DNA of 64,000 nt from Cheilinus undulatus (taxonomy: Eukaryota > Chordata > Actinopteri > Labriformes > Labridae), in the NCBI RefSeq assembly GCF_018320785.1, contig NC_054867.1:55813776-55877775 (forward strand), given 5' to 3'. Below the pieces are notes generated by a model, which ran no database searches, had not been told where the DNA came from, and was given only the letters and a program-made list of their open reading frames with translations. Made by a program: the position numbers and the translations under genes. Shown one piece after another: positions 57,518 to 64,000 of this stretch (positions within the stretch are counted from its first letter, which is position 1; each line of letters begins with the position of its first letter).

Positions 57518-60083
57518 TCTGAAGGTTTGAAAGGTTTCAGAGACAGAAGAGTGGGGAACATCAGGAATTAAATCTCACAAAAAAGCCCCAACATGCTAAA
57601 AAACCCTGCTGAATCCAATCCACTGAGCTGTAATCTAAGGAAGTGTAAATCTGTATTACTGAGGTTGTTTTGCATGTTTTAGACCTACATTTGCTGCATT
57701 AAATCACACTTTTCATCCAGTTTTCATCTCTGAACATTATCGTATCATTTACTTTGATCATTTTAGGTTTGATTTAAGGATTAAAACAGAAAGTGTATGA
57801 AAAGCTTTGCTGGTTTGTGCTTTCAGAAGTAATAAAGAACAGAAAATTGGGAACAAACCTCAAAAGGCACTAAAAAAACTTGAAAGTTGAATTTTCAGGA
57901 GTAAATGAAGAAAAAATACAAAGCTATAAAAAGGGCATGACTGATGATGACAGTTTTATAAAAAGTTAAAGAAAATAGAACTTTGACTAAAAAATTAGGT
58001 TTGATTGACATTGAAATCGACCAATCACAGCCGGCTGATTCCATGTGATGGAATAAAACAGGTAATTTTCTTTATTTAATCTATGAAAGACAACATTTAA
58101 ATAGCAGCAAAATCATCTAAAAAAATCAGTAACTGTCCTTTAATTTCAAAATGCAAACAAAATATTTACTTTTTCTAGTTTTAATAATTTAAGGTGGACT
58201 AATTTTTGTTGGTGTTGGAAATGTTGTAAATAATTTTATTTTGGATGTCTGAGTGAGCGATTTAATGCACGTTTAAATCAATAAGTCCATTCTTTAAACA
58301 TGTTTGGATATGAAAGTAGGTCAGAGCATTTACTGTGATTTAAAGATCTAAAACATGCAGAACCTCCGTTAACTCTCCAGAAAACGTCCCTGTAAGCGCC
58401 GCCGCCCCGCTCAGACTGTTTCTGTCCGTCTAACACTCTGGAGGTTGAAATAAAGACCGAACTGTGGAGGAACATCTGGCCCTCATACAGAGACTCCACA
58501 CATGAATCAGGAACATTTCAGCGTGAGGCCACCGTTTCCACGCCGTCTCTCTGCGGTCTGGAGCTTCCTGCGGAGCTCCCTTTCATTTACCGTAGGATGA
58601 TAACGGCACTTTGAACGTCTCAGAGCTGTTAGCTTCCCTTTAAAGATTCCCCACATCCACAGAGTCAATCATAAAACACCAAACAGAAGCACATGGTCTG
58701 ACCGCAGTCCTGCAGGGCCGTGGAGTTCTGTTATCCCAGCAGAGAACAGAAGAAGCCCAAAAACAACCACAGATTTATTCTGAGTGTTTCCTTCTGCTCT
58801 CTGAAGCTGTGGTGAAGGAGTCTGTGACACCTGGAACCCTCAAACACGTCACAGACCAGAGGTCACAGGTCAGATCACATGAAGAGGTCGCTCTGAGTCA
58901 CTCCGGGGTCTTCTGGAGCTTCAACTGTTGGAACAGTTCTTAAAGATATCTGTCAGAGGTGAGCTGCATGTATGGACAGAGAGAAAAGAGCTGACTTTGA
59001 CTTCTTCCTCCTGCTCCGGAGGGAAATGCCGCGTTCAGTGGTGGGTGCAGTTAACGGGCTAAACCATTCCAGTCAGAGCGGCTGGTATCAGCATCAGAAT
59101 TACTGTCAGTCCATCTAATCCTGCAGATTTCCATCAGCTCATTCCTGCAAACTCTGCCTAACTGAAGTGGATCCATCTGTAGCAGTCCATGCCTACTGCT
59201 GGAGGATTCTACAGTCCAGATGTAAACACGCACATTCAATGGAAAACCCTGGAATAATTTAATGAGAGCAGCTCAGTCTGGCAGGATTCTGGTCCAGAAA
59301 ATGAAGTTCTGGTAACATTAGCCACACTTGGCTAACCCTTTTAGCACGGTGTTCCTGCAGACACTTGTTAGATAAACTCTGATCAGTTTGAACTCTGTAT
59401 TTTTACTAACATTAGACCTGTCAACTAAATGCAATATTTCATAATGAAATTACTCCAGTGAACACAGATTATACTCTAGAACATTCCCTGTGACCGATCA
59501 GGAGGGGCGGGGCTTATGGCTACTATCACACATCCAGAGTGGTCATCAAGCATGATGAAGCTGCCTTCTCCTCCTCTTCTCTCAGATACAACCTTTACAC
59601 TGCTATGTTGATTCTATTTAACCTCAAACAGCACAGATATGACCGCTAAACACTCATCCCAGTGGCAGGATCACCGCTTCCTCTGTTATTTTGGATTTCT
59701 CTCGTCTTTTGTCCTGTGACGTGTGTGAAATGTGACGTCTCCTGTTTTTCATTTTGGATGTGGATGAACTGAAGTGAGGTGCTTTGTATCGACGAGCCTT
59801 CGGGCTGATCATTTTGCCTGACAAAAGTCAGATCATAACATGTCCATATAGCAGATTTTATTTTTACAGCACTTTTCCACTTTGTGAAAAAAGAGCAGCA
59901 GGAGAAGTCTGAGCTCTGTCTGCAGTTGGTAACCTGACACGCCAGATGGATTAGTTTGAAAAAAAAAAAAAACTCAGAGGGTTATTGGATGAATGTTCTG
60001 TCCTCACATCTTTACGGGCCAATCAGAGCAACAAAACACATGACGTAGCCGCGACCAAGGACTAAACTCCATAGAGAGCTGCA
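57518..60083. other. Intergenic
   Basis: No gene is recognised. The sequence looks largely single-copy. Confidence 0.5.
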
Positions 60084-60086
60084 TAA

Positions 60087-60839
60087 AGGCCGGCTCAGAC
60101 TACACAATTTTTTTGGTCGTTCACGGTGGCACCATGACAGACTATGCAACCAAAATCTGGTCCCATCTTGGCTGACAGCCTGGCCACACTACAAGAGTGG
60201 TCAGGACTGCTCCCCGTATGCTGACGTCACCACTGTCTCCGCAACTGAGTGCGAGTTCACAGGTCGTCGGGGGGCGGGCCAAAGAGTGTCAATTACTCTG
60301 CAACAGAAGTGCTATGTGTGATTATATCGGTCTTTCTGCTAAAAAAAAAAAAAAAGGAAAATAAGAAACAATTATGGATTGGGTTATGGAAATTAAGTAT
60401 GGATGTATCAAGGGGACAACAATATGGACTGGCTCTTTTTCAGATAGAACTTAAGGTATGCATGTAATAATGTAAATAAAATAAAATGTACATGTTAGTT
60501 TTTGGGAATAAATGGGGATAAAAGTGGTAAATCTAGTAAATGATGATGCAAAAATAAGGAGCAAATGCTCTCCTGTTGTTAGACATCAGGATTCACGTCG
60601 TTAATGTCAGGTCAGGGTGTCAAACTAGACGATGACGTATGAAAAATTCTGACATGCTAGTCTTATTGAATCATGGTCGTGAGGAATCGTAAGCAGTCTT
60701 GGACGCGTCGCTAATTATGCCACACTACAAGACGGTTTGTCGTTCCTGACTCTCAAAATTGAGACCGAGTTTTGACGACGAGCTGGGACGTTGCAGTCGG
60801 GCTTAAATCTGGCTGAATTTGTGTAGTCTGAGCCGGCCT
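60087..60839. mobile_element. 753-bp Harbinger-like MITE, TAA target
   Basis: A perfect 21-base terminal inverted repeat (starting AGGCCGGCTCAGACTAC) is flanked by TAA at 60084-60086 and 60840-60842. The 3-bp TWA duplication is the PIF/Harbinger mark. No transposase is present. A related but decayed end is at 47098. Confidence 0.88.
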
Positions 60840-60842
60840 TAA

Positions 60843-61190
60843 CGCAAACCATGGCGACTGTAGACATGTCAGTACTCGACTTTTGTGGATTTTGAAAAGA
60901 AAACAACTCACTGTGTTCTTTGTTCTTCTTTTAACAAAGAAATGTCGTCAAGTTCTGATAAAACTGGTGCTTTAGCAGCATCCACGCTAATCTCTTCCGC
61001 CATAATTGCACCAGCCTCTTGTTGCTGCTTGCTTATGTCTCGACTCCACCATGCCCGAAAGTACTGCCCCTCGTCGCTGATTGGTCCTGTCACTTTCTAT
61101 TCGGGCCCAAACGTTTCACATGGGAGCTTTGACAAAAACAAACTAGGTATTATTTTCAGGAGATTTGCTCTGAACGAGCCTTAAGTTAAA
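60843..61190. repeat. Dispersed repeat with TGATTGGTCCTGTCACTTTC
   Basis: The part at 61010-61110 (GAAAGTACTGCCCCTCGTCG, TTCGGGCCCAAACG) matches 47610-47725 in inverse orientation. Confidence 0.65.
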
Positions 61191-61207
61191 GAAGAGGAAG
61201 TTTAAAT

Positions 61208-61844
61208 CAGTGGTTCACAACTGGTGGATCGGGACCCAAAAGTGGGCTGTGGAGCTGTCTTTGGTGGGTCTTTTAGTGCGTTTGTTCCACTTTTTAAGCT
61301 TTTGACAGAAAAGGAAATAATAAACATTTTCCCCTAAATTATTCAAAAATATTCAGTATGAATTTACTCAAACTTATAAGAGATTTATGGAAACTTAAGG
61401 TAATTTTTACAAAAAGAAAGAGGAGTTTTCCTAAAACTTTTGGGGGAGTTTTCTTTGGGCATTTCCTCTGAAACTTTCGGTGCTCTTCTCTGGGACTTCT
61501 CTAAATTTTAACAAAATTTCACAAAGAATAAGAGACTCTCAGGACTTTTCCCAGAAACTTTTAGCAGAATTTTCAGGGAGCAGGGAATTTTCACATGATT
61601 TTATAGATTTTATCCTGTATTTTTCTGATAATACTTTCAAGGATTTTTCTTCTTTATTCCTGGTATAATACAATAATTTCTAATTTTCCTCAGTCTCTTT
61701 GTGCTGTATTCTCAGGCTCTAACAGCCCCATCTTTAAATAAATAAATCAGACTGATTGATAAATACTTCAGAGGTTTGGGTGGTGGTCTGTCGTTATGGA
61801 TCCTGAGGTGGATCCCGAGGCTAGACTGTTGAAAACCACGGCTG
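61208..61844. repeat. hAT-like segment, weakly bounded
   Basis: It opens CAGTGGTTCACAACTGG and closes GTTGAAAACCACGGCTG, roughly inverse, as in hAT-derived repeats. No duplication is found. Confidence 0.35.
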
Positions 61845-62560
61845 TAAAGAACTAAAACCTGAGTGGAGGTGAACAAAAGGAGCAGACAAATGAGACTCAT
61901 CTATTTCTCTCAGGCTTTGGCTGCAGATCATCTGCTGCTTAAAGTCAGAAGGAATGTGGCTTTTTAAACACGTATTCTAAAATATGGTCTGTTTAATGTG
62001 CCGGTCTGTTTTTAAACAGAGGAAAAAGGGTTGAGGTTTTCTGAATTCCATCTGCCATGGCTGCTGTGAAGAACACCGCTGACTTCCTCAAATGGTCATT
62101 TTTGTCTTTAACTGAGGAGTCTTTTAAAGAAACCTGAATAAATAAGATTTATTTATTTAAAAGCAAACCAGTATTTCCTTTAAACGTGGGATTACCATCG
62201 TATGATGGAGAAAAGCTGGTAAAAAGTGGTGCTACACCTAGATGGTCCAGTAAGCTGTGAAGCTGCTGTACTCGATGACTGGGTGCAGGTTTTGATAGCG
62301 TGCAGCTGCAGTGATGACAGCCACGTCTCGATATTTTATACTGGGAAACTGGTTGTGCTGGTAGACAGGACACAGGCAATGTTAAGATTAAAAAAAAAAA
62401 AAAAAAAAAAAAAGATATGTCATCAGATCCACCACAGATCCCCTCACTATCACATCCACCACAGATCCCCTCAGTAACATTCAGAGAAGCAAATGAAATG
62501 ACAGAAACAGGATCAACTTAACGTGAATGTTTTCTCAGGAAGCAGCTCTCAGTCTGGGTC
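61845..62560. other. Intergenic
   Basis: A poly(A) run at about 62389-62413 is followed by two direct copies of ATCCACCACAGATCCCCTCA. No gene seen. Confidence 0.6.
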
Positions 62561-62587
62561 TGAATGGATGAAGTGTCTCAGCTCAGG

Positions 62588-62593
62588 TTTAAT
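62588..62593 (-). terminator. ergic3: Possible ergic3 poly(A) signal (ATTAAA)
   Basis: On the minus strand ATTAAA lies about 310 bases after the ergic3 stop, a plausible 3' UTR length. It is the variant hexamer; a canonical AATAAA appears only near 62150. Confidence 0.4.
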
Positions 62594-62900
62594 CTCATAA
62601 AGTCTCACTGATGTCTTTTTACCCTGTCCTGTTAGCTTCAACTTCAGCAGCCAAAATAAAGACCCCCCAGTCCCAGAAGGGTCCTCTGCAGTGATTTTAC
62701 ACAACAAAAAAGGGACAGAGGAATTTAAAAACTGATGTAAAACCTCCCCGTCTCTCTGATTTCCTTCAGCCGTGGTGTTTCCTGTCAGACTGAGTGACAG
62801 AAATACAAACTGCTTCTTCAACTCTTGTCCTTCGTCTCTTTGTGTCTCTGTGTCCGTGTCTTGGTCTGTGTTGCACCTTGGAATCCAGCAGGGGGCGCTG

Positions 62901-63837
62901 TTAGGACGTCTTTCCCAGCTCTATCTTCTTCTGGATGACCCGAGCCGAGTGGTAGATGAGCGAGTCGATCAGACCGGCGACTGTAGGGAATGTAAGCAAC
63001 AAATGAGGAGAAAAACCATCATTTTTTTAATATATAAATATATATATTCATTTATGTGTCACCAAAGAGATCACTAAATCACATTATTATCACACAGAGT
63101 CAGGATGGAGGCACTGACCTGTAAATACACCTCCAATAATGGCACAGACTCCTGTTAGAAAGTGTGTAAATGATCTGAAGAGAGAGAGAACACTTAATCG
63201 GTCACTGAGTGGTAATAAATAAATATTCGAACATGAAAACATGACTTAGGTTAATAAAGTATGGTCAAAGCCCAGCAGGACATTCTTTTACAAACGGAGC
63301 TCCTCCGTGGTCTCCTACCTGTGTTTCTCTGTGAATTTCACCATCATCGGAGAAAGCTCGTATAAAACAAACACCCCAGGCAGCCCCTGGTCCCCTATCA
63401 ACCCGTTAGCCACTTTCTCATGCCGTGTGACTGAAAACTGATTTGTTTTTACCACCTGTTGAAGCCAAAAGACAAGGGAGGATTAGAACACTTGGTTTGG
63501 GATTAAAATCTCATCCTACCCTATTCCAACAAAGATCAGGACGCCCTACCTTTATAGAGGTAAAACAGGGATTAGATCAAGTAAGATTTTAGTGGAGTCA
63601 ACTAAAATAACTGAAAATATTTAACTGGATAAATGTGTTTCAGTCTTATCTGAAAGCTAAATAAAGATTTTGTTATAAATGTAGATATCAGCAGAACCTC
63701 CAGGCTGAATAAAGACTGAGATTAAGGAGGATGTTTGTGGAATTCAGTCAAAATAAAGGAAACCACACTCACCTCTCCGTCAGTCTTCATATAGATGGTC
63801 GGAACAATTTTCACAAAATACTGGTACATCATCGATG
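62901..63837 (-). CDS. ergic3: ERGIC3, C-terminal part (last four coding exons)
   Basis: ERGIC3 is an ER-Golgi intermediate compartment membrane protein (Erv46 type) that cycles in COPII/COPI vesicles and helps cargo export. In transcript order the exons are 63837-63773, 63455-63319, 63174-63119 and 62980-62904, with stop TAA at 62903-62901. All have GT-AG borders and consistent phases. The peptide runs SMMYQYFVKIVPTIYMKTDG, then TNQFSVTRHEKVANG, LPGVFVLYELSPMMVKF, HFLTGVCAIIGGVF and AGLIDSLIYHSARVIQKK, ending GKTS. This follows mammalian ERGIC3 nearly residue for residue. The hydrophobic stretch from HFLTG to AGLIDSLIY is the C-terminal membrane helix, with a short cytosolic tail after it. 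The 5' exons lie beyond the window and 63838-64000 is intron. The gene converges on pck1. Confidence 0.96.
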
Positions 63838-64000
63838 CTGTGGGGGAAGTAAAGCTGTTAGACTGAGATAGACCCAAAGAAAACACTTAATATCATTCTT
63901 TACCAATGGTTTTAGTTATGCTCATAAGACAAAAATAAATAAGGAGAGACAAAAGGCAGCTTTAAAGAAGAAACCTAACAGAGGAGTTAAAATAGGATGA

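Noticed and set aside
59051..59239. 62-codon minus frame upstream of ergic3's 3' end
   Set aside because: No homology is recognised and no transcription signals are seen.

Overview
The window is teleost fish nuclear DNA. It holds two host genes with vertebrate exon-intron structure and GT-AG splice sites. The rest is AT-rich intergenic sequence full of typical fish repeats: Tc1-like, hAT-like and Harbinger-like elements, tRNA-derived SINEs, a Ty3/gypsy LTR element and many micro- and minisatellites. There is no bacterial-type gene organisation, and most long open frames are chance frames, several of them created by tandem repeats.

Region by region. 1-5679 is an almost complete LTR retrotransposon with the unusual domain order protease - integrase - RT - RNase H (Gmr1-like). 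Its LTR copies differ at 1 of 205 comparable bases, yet its coding region is broken. 5.7-15.5 kb is an accessory block bounded by inverted CACTGTAAAAAA-type ends. Inside, on the minus strand, lies a set of phase-compatible exons (13765 down to 7259) of a protein I do not recognise, with a CpG-rich promoter-like segment at its 5' end. A 1.5 kb TA-flanked transposon sits in one of its introns. 15.5-33 kb is intergenic with several well-bounded DNA transposons and one candidate enhancer with two DR1 nuclear-receptor motifs (31.0-31.15 kb).

33.5-40.4 kb is pck1, cytosolic GTP-dependent phosphoenolpyruvate carboxykinase. The gene is complete, with a TATA promoter, one noncoding exon, eight coding exons (624 codons) and a poly(A) signal. 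40.4-62.6 kb is gene-free and repeat-rich: a large CATC array, a derelict cysteine-rich mobile-type coding fragment, and three copies of a hAT-like MITE whose interior has expanded into a GTGGCAAAAATGGGCAAAAA minisatellite. 62.6-63.84 kb is the 3' end of ergic3 on the minus strand (last four coding exons); the gene continues beyond the window. pck1 and ergic3 therefore converge across about 22 kb of repeats.

The two host genes have no shared pathway: pck1 commits oxaloacetate to gluconeogenesis and glyceroneogenesis, while ergic3 is an ER-Golgi cargo-cycling membrane protein. Most of the novelty lies in the mobile elements, especially the unclassified exon set at 7-14 kb.
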